64,000 nucleotides of DNA, taken from NCBI RefSeq assembly GCF_012027495.1, contig NZ_SNUK01000002.1, positions 310,001 to 374,000 of the forward strand, given 5' to 3'. The notes beneath the pieces are model-generated. The model had not been told where the DNA came from, made no database searches, and worked only from the letters and a program-made list of their open reading frames with translations. Source of the DNA: Thermococcus sp. JdF3. GTDB lineage: Archaea; Methanobacteriota_B; Thermococci; Thermococcales; Thermococcaceae. Positions 50,803-58,327 of this stretch are shown one piece after another. Both the position numbers and the translations under genes were made by a program. How positions within the stretch are numbered: the first letter of the stretch is position 1; every line of letters starts with the position of its first letter.

Positions 50803-51796
50803 CGAGGTCATCGAAAAGCCGGAGCTCCAGATACTTCTCAACGTCCTGGGGGAAATAAGGGTCAGCTATCCCCTCTACGGCCTTCCCCTGCTGAGGGCGA
50901 AGCCGACAGAAACCGGCTACCGCGTCGAGCTCACCGTGAGCAGGAGGGAGTTCAACGAGAGGGTCCCGGAAAGGCTCTCCAGCGAGCTTCCAACCTGGAC
51001 CGACTTCTACGAGTGCTTCATATCCGCCGGAATAGTGAGGTACGCGAACATCGACGAGTTCCTCCAGAACCTTGAACTCTACGAGAGGCTCAAGAAGGGC
51101 GTCGCCTTCGCGCCCGACACCAACCTCTTCTACCACCGCTTCATCTCCGGGTTCAGACCCCTCGACGGGTACCAGATAGTCGTGGCCGAGGGGGTCAAGA
51201 AGGAGATAGAGAACGCGATGAACTACAAATACAGGCACAGGGAGCTGGAGGAGATAAGGCGCGAGGTGAGGAACGCGAGCCTGCTCAGGGAGTTCAGCAA
51301 CAGGAGGACGAAGAGGAGCAGGAAGGCTGCCTACATAGCCCTCAAGGAGTTCGAGAGGCTGAAGGACAGGATAATAATAGCCGAGAGCGTTAAGGAGCCG
51401 GCCCACAACAACGACGAGATAATCGTCAAGTCCCTGAAGCACTACGACAACATGACGCCCACGCTTCTCGTCTTCCTCACCGCCGACATAGCGATAACCG
51501 ATGTGGCCGAGATGGAAGGCCTGGAGTACTTCCTCTTCAGGTACCCCCGGCAGGAGATTGGAAGGCACGAGGTTTCGGCCTACCAGCTCAGGACGCTCCT
51601 CTTCAACCTCGCGGCCGTCTTCGGCGTCATAGAGGTGAACGGGATAACCGTCTTCGGCGAGTTCGGCGGCAAGCAGGGTCTCAACGAACTGAAGCTCGTC
51701 TTTCCGGCCGAGAACAGGGCCTACCACGAGTTCGAATTCCACCTCAAGCTGTCAAGGAAGCTGATGGAGATAATGGGGGGAAGGAAAATCAGCTGA
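50783..51796 (+). CDS. PIN-domain ribonuclease-like protein
   Basis: A 337-residue protein. Residues 1-105 are a helical N-terminal region. The PIN domain begins at AFAPDTNLFYHRF (D112), with conserved acidic residues in VVAEGVKKEIEN, PAHNNDEIIVKSLKHY and VFLTADIAITDVAE, the usual four-acid Mg2+ site. The C-terminal region is unassigned. PIN enzymes cut RNA; the overlap with the CARF-like gene suggests ligand-controlled cleavage. ATG 50783 sits at GGTGATG; GTG 50789 is the alternative start. The 3' end overlaps the helicase gene by eight bases. Confidence 0.75.
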   Translation: MRVREISEVIEKPELQILLNVLGEIRVSYPLYGLPLLRAKPTETGYRVELTVSRREFNERVPERLSSELPTWTDFYECFISAGIVRYANIDEFLQNLELYERLKKGVAFAPDTNLFYHRFISGFRPLDGYQIVVAEGVKKEIENAMNYKYRHRELEEIRREVRNASLLREFSNRRTKRSRKAAYIALKEFERLKDRIIIAESVKEPAHNNDEIIVKSLKHYDNMTPTLLVFLTADIAITDVAEMEGLEYFLFRYPRQEIGRHEVSAYQLRTLLFNLAAVFGVIEVNGITVFGEFGGKQGLNELKLVFPAENRAYHEFEFHLKLSRKLMEIMGGRKIS

Positions 51797-53111
51797 GCAT
51801 GCCCTCCAGCTTCTCCACGAACTCCATGCTCCTCCTGAGGTCGGCGAAGTAGTCCTTGGCCTTTTCGATGTGCTCCCTCTCCACCCTTCCGCCCCTCGCG
51901 AGGACGCTCGCCGGGGCGAGGAGCTGGACGGCGTAGCGGAGGCTGGTCTTCTCGCCCAGCTCGGCGAGGTACTCGATGGCCTCCTCGCTCACCTCTATCT
52001 TCTCCTCCTTCGCGCGAATCTTCACTATCTCCCGAATCTCCTCCTTCTTGTAGGGCTCGGTGTTGATTATGAGCAGCCTGTCGAGCATATCAATCGGTAT
52101 TCCGTGCGGCGCCTCTATGTCTGTGCCCCTTATCTTCGTCCTTCCCCTGTTGGTGGCGAGGATAAGAATCGGCGCCAGCTCGCTCTCCATCGCCCTCGCG
52201 AGGAAGGAGAAGGCCTCGATGTCGAGCATGTGGACCTCGTCTATGAAGAGCACCCCCGGCACGAGCGTCGCCTTCCCCTCCTCTATCCACCCCTTGACGG
52301 TCTCATCAACGCGCTGCCTTATCTCGTCGCTTATCTCCATGCCCGTGCTGAAGAGCAGGCCGAAGATATTGCCGCGGGCGTTGGCAACGTCGAGGTCGTG
52401 GAGCGTAACGGTGTAGGTGAACTCCTTTATCTTGAGAACCGGTCCGCTGGGGAGGTTCACCTTGCGCTTGAAGAACAGTCCCTCTTCCTCCTTCGTGGTG
52501 CCTATCTTTGAAATCCTGCCCGTCTCGGCGTCTATCTGTATGACGTCGCCCTCCTCGACGCCCATCTCCATGAGCTGATAGGCTATCTCCCTGCCGGCCC
52601 TAATCGTCTTCTCGTCGTCCTTCGTGCGGAGGGTTATGACGACGCTCTCGGGGATTTCGACATAGGGGTTGAAGGGGTGCCTCGTCCTGTTGATTTTAAT
52701 CTCCCTGACCTCGCCCTCGTAGACCTTCCTCTCCTCGCTGATTCTAACTCCAATCGCCCTCCTGAGGGCCTCCTTCAGGAACTCGGTCTTCTTGACCTCG
52801 GCCGAGTATATCTCGCTCCCCGCTATCTGGACGAAGGGCACGTCCTCGCCGAGCTCCCTCGCTATGCCCATGGCTATTGCCGTCTTACCGCTCCCGGTCG
52901 GACCGACGAGGAGGATTCCCTTGCCGGCGAGCTTGCCGCGCTTGATGAGTTCAACCGCTATCCCAGCGGCTTCCCTCGCCTTAACCTGCCCGACCATTCC
53001 GTCGGCCATGAACTTCGCCTTTCCGTTCTCGTCGAGACCGAGGCCCCTTATGTGGGAGTGCATGCCGACCCTCTCGAAGCTCCTGGGAGCCACTTCCTCT
53101 ATCACCGGCAT
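51789..53111 (-). CDS. TIP49/RuvB-like helicase
   Basis: A 440-residue archaeal AAA+ helicase of the RuvBL (TIP49) type. Walker A is VGPTGSGKTAIAMG, Walker B GVLFIDEVHMLD and the sensor ILATNRGRTKIRGTD. An inserted OB-like domain (residues 120-230) is typical and binds nucleic acid. Eukaryotic homologues act in chromatin and RNP assembly; the archaeal role is unknown. Single gene with its own promoter, convergent with the PIN gene. Confidence 0.93.
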   Translation of the reverse strand: MPVIEEVAPRSFERVGMHSHIRGLGLDENGKAKFMADGMVGQVKAREAAGIAVELIKRGKLAGKGILLVGPTGSGKTAIAMGIARELGEDVPFVQIAGSEIYSAEVKKTEFLKEALRRAIGVRISEERKVYEGEVREIKINRTRHPFNPYVEIPESVVITLRTKDDEKTIRAGREIAYQLMEMGVEEGDVIQIDAETGRISKIGTTKEEEGLFFKRKVNLPSGPVLKIKEFTYTVTLHDLDVANARGNIFGLLFSTGMEISDEIRQRVDETVKGWIEEGKATLVPGVLFIDEVHMLDIEAFSFLARAMESELAPILILATNRGRTKIRGTDIEAPHGIPIDMLDRLLIINTEPYKKEEIREIVKIRAKEEKIEVSEEAIEYLAELGEKTSLRYAVQLLAPASVLARGGRVEREHIEKAKDYFADLRRSMEFVEKLEGMLS

Positions 53112-53259
53112 AACACCACCCCCTTAATCTTTCCGGGGGTTACTAAAAGATGTGGGCTTAAAAATTTGACGGAGGCTCAGGCCGTCGATCCCGGGCATCG
53201 TTCACCCCAAAGGCCAATGTCATCATCGCCATGGACCGTTTCGTCGGGAGCTTAAAAAC

Positions 53260-53700
53260 TCACCTGTACCTGAGCCAGAAGTACAGGGAGGCGGTTCCGA
53301 CCACGATGGAGACGGCGAGCAGGAAGACACCGACGAACCTTGCAACGGAAGAGTTCTCCCCCAGTGCCAGCCAGCCCATCAGCAGGCCCGCGGGAACGAG
53401 TAGCAAAACCGCTTTCTCGGATTTCCAGAAGAAGGCCTGTATCAGGAAAGCCCCGGCCAGAAGGTAGAGCGGGTTTCCATAGTTCAGGAACAGCAGGATT
53501 GGTAGGAGAACGCCGAGAATCAGATGGGCGTCTCCAGTGCGCTTCGACGGCCTTGAACGGTTAAGCTCCCGAACCCCCGCGAGGAGCACGAAGAACGCCG
53601 CCAGGAGAAGCGCGAGGGATAATCCGCCGCCCGAATTCTGGAAATACGCCGAGAGGGCCACGAGGAAGAAGGAGAGCACGATGAGTACCTCGCCCCTCAC
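53260..53700 (-). CDS. Hypothetical membrane protein
   Basis: A 146-residue protein with five to six hydrophobic helices separated by short loops (VLSFFLVALSAYFQNSGGG, LALLLAAFFVLLAGVREL, AHLILGVLLPILLFLN and others). No family recognised. It lies nine bases after the QueE gene in the same direction, suggesting co-transcription. Confidence 0.6.
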   Translation of the reverse strand: MRGEVLIVLSFFLVALSAYFQNSGGGLSLALLLAAFFVLLAGVRELNRSRPSKRTGDAHLILGVLLPILLFLNYGNPLYLLAGAFLIQAFFWKSEKAVLLLVPAGLLMGWLALGENSSVARFVGVFLLAVSIVVGTASLYFWLRYR

Positions 53701-53709
53701 GCTCCCACC

Positions 53710-54471
53710 TCAGAGGACGTTGAGGTACTTGTGCACCTGGAAGCTCAGCCCGACGTTCTTTCTCCCCATAACCAGGGCCGCCTCGCGATAAAGGTTCATC
53801 AGTTTTTCCTGGCTTATCTCTATTGGCTCCCTCGGCTGGATTACGAGGGGAGCCAGGCCCTTCAGCAGCTCCGCGTACCAGCGGACGTTCTCGGGCCTCG
53901 TCTCGGACGTAACGACGAGCTTGGCGTAAACTTTGGCCCCGGCTTCCTTCAGAATCCTTATGCTCTCGACCTCGCGGAGAACCAATGAGCGCCAGTCTTC
54001 AGTTGCCCTAGCCGTCTCGTCCTTTATGTCCACGCTCGCGTAATCTGTGAGGCCGGCAACCTCCTTGACCAGTTCAGGAAGGCCGCCGTGCGTCTCCAGA
54101 AAGTTGTCGAAGCCGAGGCTTTTCATCTCCTCCATTAGAGCTTTAAGCGGTTTCACCTGAAGCGTCGGCTCGCCCCCGGTGTAGCTTATCGAGTGTATAT
54201 CGCCGGTGTCGAGGCGGAGTATCGCTTCAACGACCTCACCGAGTGAAGCGGGGTTCGGCCTGTACTCGAACTTCCCGGTGAAGGCTTCAACCTCGCAGCG
54301 CCAGCGGAAAACGCGGGAGGCGTTGATGTACTCCCTGGAGTCGCAATAATTACAATGAAGGTCGCAGCCGGCAAAGCGGACGAAAATCTGCCTCCTGCCG
54401 AATGCTGAGCCTTCAACGCTTCCCCCTTCACCCTGCCAGCTGTTAAAGACCTCGGCCATTATCAGCTTCAT
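53710..54471 (-). CDS. queE: 7-carboxy-7-deazaguanine synthase (QueE)
   Basis: A 253-residue radical SAM enzyme that makes 7-carboxy-7-deazaguanine for archaeosine in tRNA. The cluster cysteines are in FAGCDLHCNYCDS; SYTGGEPTLQ binds SAM. WQGEGGSVEGSAFGRRQIFV is the family opening. Length and motif spacing fit archaeal QueE. ATG 54471 is preceded by GTGAAAAG; ATG 54459 is a second possibility. The gene 5 nt upstream is on the same strand. Confidence 0.87.
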   Translation of the reverse strand: MKLIMAEVFNSWQGEGGSVEGSAFGRRQIFVRFAGCDLHCNYCDSREYINASRVFRWRCEVEAFTGKFEYRPNPASLGEVVEAILRLDTGDIHSISYTGGEPTLQVKPLKALMEEMKSLGFDNFLETHGGLPELVKEVAGLTDYASVDIKDETARATEDWRSLVLREVESIRILKEAGAKVYAKLVVTSETRPENVRWYAELLKGLAPLVIQPREPIEISQEKLMNLYREAALVMGRKNVGLSFQVHKYLNVL

Positions 54472-54475
54472 CTTT

Positions 54476-54736
54476 TCACAGCCCCTCCACGTCGATGCCC
54501 TTAACCCTCTCGCTCACGTAGCCCTCGAGTATCTCGACCCTAACCTCGCGCTCCTCCCCCGTCAGGTCAGCCATCAGCTTGACGGCCCTCGCGTAATCCC
54601 ACAATCTTCTCTTCGCCTCATCTGTGATCCTATCCGCCATGACTATTAGTTCCCCCTCCTCCGGCCTCGCACTGGCAAACTCGATGACCTTCCTGGCGTC
54701 CTCCTCGGTGAAGGTTCCCCTCTTCTTGAAGAGCAA
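54476..54736 (-). CDS. Hypothetical protein, TTG start
   Basis: An 86-residue, highly charged helical protein (FTEEDARKVIEFASARPEEG then RRLWDYARAVKLMADLTGEE). No family recognised. The start is TTG 54736, preceded by GGAGGTGAT. A longer reading from GTG 54760 would begin before the transcription start predicted from the TATA-like AATTAAATAAATG (54765-54780). Ends five bases before the QueE gene and probably shares a transcript with it. Confidence 0.6.
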   Translation of the reverse strand: MLFKKRGTFTEEDARKVIEFASARPEEGELIVMADRITDEAKRRLWDYARAVKLMADLTGEEREVRVEILEGYVSERVKGIDVEGL

Positions 54737-54751
54737 GCGATCACCTCCATG

Positions 54752-54789
54752 TAACTGCACAATTCTGCATTTATTTAATTATGCAGTTA
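54752..54789. promoter_or_regulatory. Nested palindromes around the TATA box of the queE transcript
   Basis: TAACTGCA (54752-54759) and TGCAGTTA (54782-54789) are perfect 8-bp arms, and CTGCAT (54765-54770) with ATGCAG (54781-54786) are inner arms. The TATA-like TTATTTAATT lies between. A bound regulator would control the transcript carrying the 86-residue protein and queE. Confidence 0.45.
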
Positions 54790-54802
54790 AGCAATTGAGC
54801 GC

Positions 54803-55303
54803 TTAGAGGTACCGCATCAGCAGTTCAACGGCCTCCTCGAATATCTCCCTGTCCCCTCCGTCGAGAACGCTCTCGAGGTAGTTGAGCGAGACGAGGTTGA
54901 GGATTATGTAGGCCGTGTTTCTGTCCAGGCCGAGTGAGTAGGCGTCGTAGTAAACGCGCTGCTCGCCGAGGGCCTCGTTGAGCATCTCGACGAAGTAGTT
55001 TATCTCCTCGACCGTCAGCTCGTCCCACCTGCTCTCCATCTCGTCGAAGTAACGCTCCATCGTGCGGAGCGTTTCAAGGTCGAGCTTCAACGTCCCCTCG
55101 AAGTAGGGAAACTCCCCGACGCGGAAGACCTTTATCCCCTCGTCGTCCTGGATTCCAACATAGTCCCACAGGAGAACGCCTTCTATGGGATTGTGGCCGT
55201 ACTTGCTCGCCAGGTAGGAGAAGCGCTCCATCACCGCGTCCATATCCTCCAGGAACTCCTCCTCATCATGGAAGTGGATTATCCTGCTTATCGTTCCTGC
55301 CAT
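54803..55303 (-). CDS. Conserved hypothetical protein
   Basis: A 166-residue acidic helical protein (HDEEEFLEDMDAVMERFSYL near the start, DELTVEEINYFVEMLNEAL in the middle, DGGDREIFEEAVELLMRYL at the end). No domain recognised. ATG 55303 follows AGGTG; the GTG at 55312 is within the ribosome binding region. Separate transcript from the queE genes. Confidence 0.6.
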   Translation of the reverse strand: MAGTISRIIHFHDEEEFLEDMDAVMERFSYLASKYGHNPIEGVLLWDYVGIQDDEGIKVFRVGEFPYFEGTLKLDLETLRTMERYFDEMESRWDELTVEEINYFVEMLNEALGEQRVYYDAYSLGLDRNTAYIILNLVSLNYLESVLDGGDREIFEEAVELLMRYL

Positions 55304-55431
55304 GTCCTGCACCTATGGGAGAGTAGGGCCAACTGTTATAAGGTTTTATGCATAGGGACGAATGCCCGACGAGTATTGGGTTGCGATGACGTCGGGACCC
55401 CCAGGGGGGCGACAGCTCAAATGCCCCCCTT
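55304..55431. other. Intergenic region with one G/C-run hairpin
   Basis: No gene. AGGGGGGC (55403-55410) and GCCCCCCT (55423-55430) are perfect 8-bp arms around a 12-base loop, just outside the left end of the MITE-like element. A terminator or structured-RNA role cannot be told apart. Confidence 0.4.
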
Positions 55432-55727
55432 ACAAACTTCGCCTGCGCGAAGTTTGATCAAGGTTCGTGATTCCTTTTGGAATGACTATCAAGAGTGGAT
55501 TTCTTCGAGAGTTATCTTTGAGTGTGGATTCTCTCATAGAAATGCTTTTTTGGAAGGGTTCAAGTTTTTAGCGCTCCGTAGGAGCGCGGTTTAAGTGGAA
55601 CCCGTGTGGGAAAAACTCCGTCTAGTGAATCCTCTTTCCAAGGACTAAATTGGGTGTTGAAATCCCTTTTCAAAGGAGCCTCGCAGAGGAATCACACTTT
55701 GATGAAACTTTGCCCGGCAAAGTTTCC
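55432..55727. repeat. MITE-like element with imperfect terminal inverted repeats
   Basis: The left end AAACTTCGC CTGC GCGAAGTTT then GATCAAGGTT and TGATTCC resembles the reverse complement of the right end: AAACTTTGCC, G, GCAAAGTTT then CATCAAAGTG and TGATTCC. Each end is itself a hairpin (arms at 55434-55455 and 55705-55725). Inside are three more hairpins: ATTCC/GGAAT (55470-55483), GCGCTCC/GGAGCGC (55571-55587) and TTGAAA/TTTCAA (55657-55673). No transposase gene is present. The right end lies six bases from the L37Ae TATA box. Confidence 0.6.
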
Positions 55728-55732
55728 AGGCA

Positions 55733-55743
55733 AAGGTTTATAA
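55733..55743 (+). promoter_or_regulatory. TATA box of the L37Ae-Rpo12 operon
   Basis: AGGTTTATAAAAC lies about 65 nt before ATG 55802, leaving a leader of about 40 nt, next to the end of the MITE-like element. Confidence 0.5.
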
Positions 55744-55801
55744 AACGTCCCCGGAAACACTCTCCAGTCGTGAAAACCGTTGATAATTAGGGGTGATGCT
55801 C

Positions 55802-56062
55802 ATGGGAAGGACTACTAAGGTTGGTTCAGCTGGAAGGTACGGTCCCAGGTACGGTCTCAAGATTAGAAGAAGGGTCGCGGCCGTTGAGGCCAAGATGAAG
55901 CAGAAGCACGTCTGCCCGGTCTGCGGAAGGAAGGCTGTCAGGAGGATAAGCACCGGCATATGGCAGTGCCAGAAGTGCGGCGCCACCTTCGCCGGCGGTG
56001 CCTACCTGCCGACCACTCCGGCGGGAAAGGTCGCCAAGCGTGTCACGGCCTCCAAGGCCTGA
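55802..56062 (+). CDS. rpl37ae: 50S ribosomal protein L37Ae
   Basis: An 86-residue zinc-ribbon ribosomal protein of the archaeal/eukaryal large subunit. Zinc ligands are in VCPVCGRKA and [27 protein letters not shown] is the conserved start. ATG 55802 follows GGTGATGCTC, and the ATG at 55796 within that site is not used. It heads an operon with rpoP. Confidence 0.95.
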   Translation: MGRTTKVGSAGRYGPRYGLKIRRRVAAVEAKMKQKHVCPVCGRKAVRRISTGIWQCQKCGATFAGGAYLPTTPAGKVAKRVTASKA

Positions 56063-56096
56063 TTCCTTTCCTTTACCTGATTCCAGGGTGATAACT

Positions 56097-56246
56097 ATGG
56101 TGATGGCAGTTTACCGCTGCGCGAAGTGTGGAAAGGAGGTCGAGCTCGACCTCGAGAACACCAGGGAAGTCCGCTGCCCCTACTGCGGCAGCAAGATACT
56201 CTACAAGCCCAGGCCGAGGGTGGCCAGGCGCGTAAAGGCGATCTGA
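56097..56246 (+). CDS. rpoP: DNA-directed RNA polymerase subunit Rpo12 (P)
   Basis: A 49-residue zinc-ribbon subunit, homologous to eukaryotic Rpb12. Zinc ligands are in YRCAKCGKEV and VRCPYCGSK, and SKILYKPRPR is the typical C-terminal segment. It helps assemble the RpoD-RpoL subcomplex. ATG 56097 follows GGGTGATAAC; ATG 56103 is also possible. Confidence 0.94.
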   Translation: MVMAVYRCAKCGKEVELDLENTREVRCPYCGSKILYKPRPRVARRVKAI

Positions 56247-56299
56247 TTCTTTCGTTTCGAAAGCCTTTTATCGACCAAAGCGGGTTTTAAGTGAGGACC

Positions 56300-56932
56300 A
56301 TGATGCTGATAACGACTTCCCACAGACCCACCAGAAGAACGAGGAGCTTCGGGCACGACCTGGAGAAAGTGTTCCCCAACTCCCTGTATCTGACCCGGGG
56401 AAAGAAGACGGTCCAGGACCTGCTCATGGAAGCCTACGATAGGAACTACGAGAGGCTTTTGATAGTCAACGTCTGGAAGGGCAACCCGCTTAAGATGACC
56501 TTCATCAAGGTCGACCCCGAGGACTGGGGGTACCTCGGCTATCTCTACCTCCACGGCATAAAGCTCCAGCGCGAGATCGGTTTCAGGGACGTAAGGCCGA
56601 TACGGGAGGAGATGCCCCTCGTGGTGACCACCGCCAAGCGCGTTGGTCTCGACCACGTTGCCTTCGCCCAGGTTTTTGCAGAACTCACCGGAGGAGTGTT
56701 CGTCCCGAGGAAGGAGCGCTCGCTCCTCGGCATAGCCGACAGGTACAACACCGACGTCCTGAGCGTCATCGAGAGGCACCCGCGCGGGATGGCGGTCAAC
56801 TTCTACCGCCTCGACGTCACGAATGAGAAGGCCGTCGGCCCGCTCATAAGCGTCAAGATATGGATAATGGAGGACGGGCGGAGATGGGACTACAAGGAAG
56901 CGATTCTGAAGCGTGGCCCATCGAAGGAGTGA
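56300..56932 (+). CDS. Brix domain ribosome biogenesis protein
   Basis: A 210-residue Brix-domain protein, the archaeal relative of eukaryotic Imp4/Rpf-type factors that help process rRNA. TTSHRPTRRTRSFGHDLEKV and TRGKKTVQDLLMEAYDRNYE mark the sigma70-like RNA-binding region. Position within the L37Ae-Rpo12-Pcc1-prefoldin block is conserved in Thermococcales. ATG 56300 follows GAGGACC; ATG 56303 and GTG 56291 are alternatives. Confidence 0.88.
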   Translation: MMLITTSHRPTRRTRSFGHDLEKVFPNSLYLTRGKKTVQDLLMEAYDRNYERLLIVNVWKGNPLKMTFIKVDPEDWGYLGYLYLHGIKLQREIGFRDVRPIREEMPLVVTTAKRVGLDHVAFAQVFAELTGGVFVPRKERSLLGIADRYNTDVLSVIERHPRGMAVNFYRLDVTNEKAVGPLISVKIWIMEDGRRWDYKEAILKRGPSKE

Positions 56933-57153
56933 TCGAGCTCGCCTTTCCCGATGAGGAAACCGCGAGAATAGTTCATGAGAGCGTCCTCTACGAGCACGAG
57001 AGCGTGCCTTACCGGAGAAGCAGGATAGAGTTCCTCCGCGAGGGGAACAGGATAGTAATCCGCTTTCTCGCCAGGGACAACTCCGCCCTGCGCGGAACGC
57101 TGAACTCCTACCTCCGGTGGATAAAGGTGGCTATGGATTCCCTAGAAGTTTAG
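56884..57153 (+). CDS. pcc1: KEOPS complex subunit Pcc1
   Basis: An 89-residue protein of the Pcc1 family, the dimerising subunit of KEOPS, which makes the universal t6A modification of tRNA. The core is ELAFPDEETARIVHESVLYE followed by RIVIRFLARDNSALRGTLNS. It overlaps the Brix gene: ATG 56884 is chosen because GGAGG lies nine nt upstream; a GTG at 56929, next to the Brix stop, would give 74 residues. Both are possible. Confidence 0.8.
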   Translation: MGLQGSDSEAWPIEGVIELAFPDEETARIVHESVLYEHESVPYRRSRIEFLREGNRIVIRFLARDNSALRGTLNSYLRWIKVAMDSLEV

Positions 57154-57216
57154 CCGAAACTATTTAAAGCCCGCCCCTTATTCTAACCCGGCATCGCGAT
57201 TACGGAGGTGTTGTTA

Positions 57217-57567
57217 ATGCAGAACATTCCACCCCAGGTTCAGGCCATGCTCGGTCAGCTTGAGAGCTACCAGCAGCAGCTCCAGCTCGTCATTCAGCAG
57301 AAGCAGAAGGTCCAGCTCGAGCTCACCGAGGCAAAGAAGGCCCTCGAAGAGATCGAGAAGGTCGATGATGGAGCTACCATATACAAGACCGTCGGAACGC
57401 TCATCGTCAAGACCGAGAAGGGCAAGGCCGTCGAGGAGCTGAAGGAGAAGGTCGAGACGCTGGAGGTCAGGCTCAACGCCCTCGAAAGGCAGGAGAAGAA
57501 GCTCAACGAGAAGCTCAAGGAACTCACCGCCCAGATACAGTCCGCCCTCAGGCCCACCGCGGGCTGA
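57217..57567 (+). CDS. pfdB: Prefoldin beta subunit
   Basis: A 116-residue coiled-coil chaperone subunit. MQNIPPQVQAMLGQLESYQQ opens the first helix, a beta hairpin lies around DDGATIYKTVGTLIVKTEKG, and the second long helix follows. Four beta with two alpha subunits form the jellyfish-like hexamer that holds unfolded proteins. ATG 57217 follows GGAGGTGTTG; a TATA-like ATTTAAAG lies 50 nt upstream. Confidence 0.95.
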   Translation: MQNIPPQVQAMLGQLESYQQQLQLVIQQKQKVQLELTEAKKALEEIEKVDDGATIYKTVGTLIVKTEKGKAVEELKEKVETLEVRLNALERQEKKLNEKLKELTAQIQSALRPTAG

Positions 57568-57597
57568 CCTCTTCTCTTTTCCTTCGGGGTGAGAGCG

Positions 57598-57918
57598 ATG
57601 GACGAGGGAAGCAGCGGAAGGAGGGTTATCCACATCGGTCTGCCGGAGCTGAGCGAGGAGCAGCTGATGGAGATAGGCGAGATCGCCCAGGAGACGGTGA
57701 TAAAGCACGTCTTCGACACCCTCAACCGGAGCGACGTGAAGGACATCGAGGTGACGATGAGGATAAACCGCGACGAGACCCTCGACCTTGAGATAGAGGT
57801 TTACCTGGAGGTTCCGGTCTTCGTCAGGGTGGACGTCGATGGGCTGATAGAGGAGGCCGTCGAGAAGGCCTACGAGGCAGTTGAGAGGAAGCTGAGGGAG
57901 ATTGCGGGTAAGGGTTAA
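57598..57918 (+). CDS. DUF3194 protein
   Basis: A 106-residue alpha-beta protein of the DUF3194 family, found near prefoldin in archaea. LPELSEEQLMEIGEIAQETV and the final helical EEAVEKAYEAVERKLREI are typical. Function unknown. ATG 57598 follows GGGGTGAGAGCG. Probably co-transcribed with the prefoldin gene, 30 nt upstream. Confidence 0.82.
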   Translation: MDEGSSGRRVIHIGLPELSEEQLMEIGEIAQETVIKHVFDTLNRSDVKDIEVTMRINRDETLDLEIEVYLEVPVFVRVDVDGLIEEAVEKAYEAVERKLREIAGKG

Positions 57919-57951
57919 ATCCAGTTTTTAGTAAAACACGACGGTGGGAGC

Positions 57952-58275
57952 ATGGACTACAGGAAGATCGCCGAGGCTTTTGCAAGGGACGCCAAGAAGT
58001 TGCTTGGAAAAGACCTCGTGGAGATAATCCTTTTTGGCTCAGTCGCGAGAGGGGAGGCCGGCGAGGAGAGTGATATAGACCTCCTCGTTATCGTTGAAGG
58101 TGATTCCTGGAAAAACCAGAGAAAGCTGGCCGATTTGGTGGTTGATTACCTTGTCAAATACGGCGTCTACGTTTCCCCCAAGGTGGTGAGCGTTGAGGAG
58201 TTTGAATTTATGAAAAGCATAAACTCCGCGTTCTACATTAACCTGAGGACGGAGGGAGTGACCCTTGGCCAGTGA
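57952..58275 (+). CDS. MNT-type nucleotidyltransferase
   Basis: A 107-residue minimal nucleotidyltransferase. The active site is FGSVARGEAGEESDIDLLV (G-S-x10-D-x-D), with a further carboxylate in KLADLVVDYLV. In archaea MNT proteins pair with HEPN proteins as toxin-antitoxin modules, where MNT adenylylates its HEPN partner. Here only a 20-codon HEPN-like stub follows. GTGGGAGC precedes ATG 57952. Confidence 0.85.
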   Translation: MDYRKIAEAFARDAKKLLGKDLVEIILFGSVARGEAGEESDIDLLVIVEGDSWKNQRKLADLVVDYLVKYGVYVSPKVVSVEEFEFMKSINSAFYINLRTEGVTLGQ

Positions 58276-58327
58276 AGTTGAGATACTGCTCAGGGACGCC
58301 CACGAGTTGCTGGAGGGGCTAAAATGA
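58265..58327 (+). pseudogene. HEPN-like N-terminal stub
   Basis: TTG 58265 opens 20 codons, MASEVEILLRDAHELLEGLK, ending in TGA that overlaps ATG 58324 of the next gene. The helix resembles the N-terminus of HEPN proteins encoded after MNT genes. It could be the remainder of a deleted partner or a short leader that couples translation. Confidence 0.4.

Noticed and set aside
55193-55594. A 133-codon open frame running from an antisense region into the MITE-like element
   Set aside because: No ribosome binding site, no domain, and it crosses the element boundary and hairpins.
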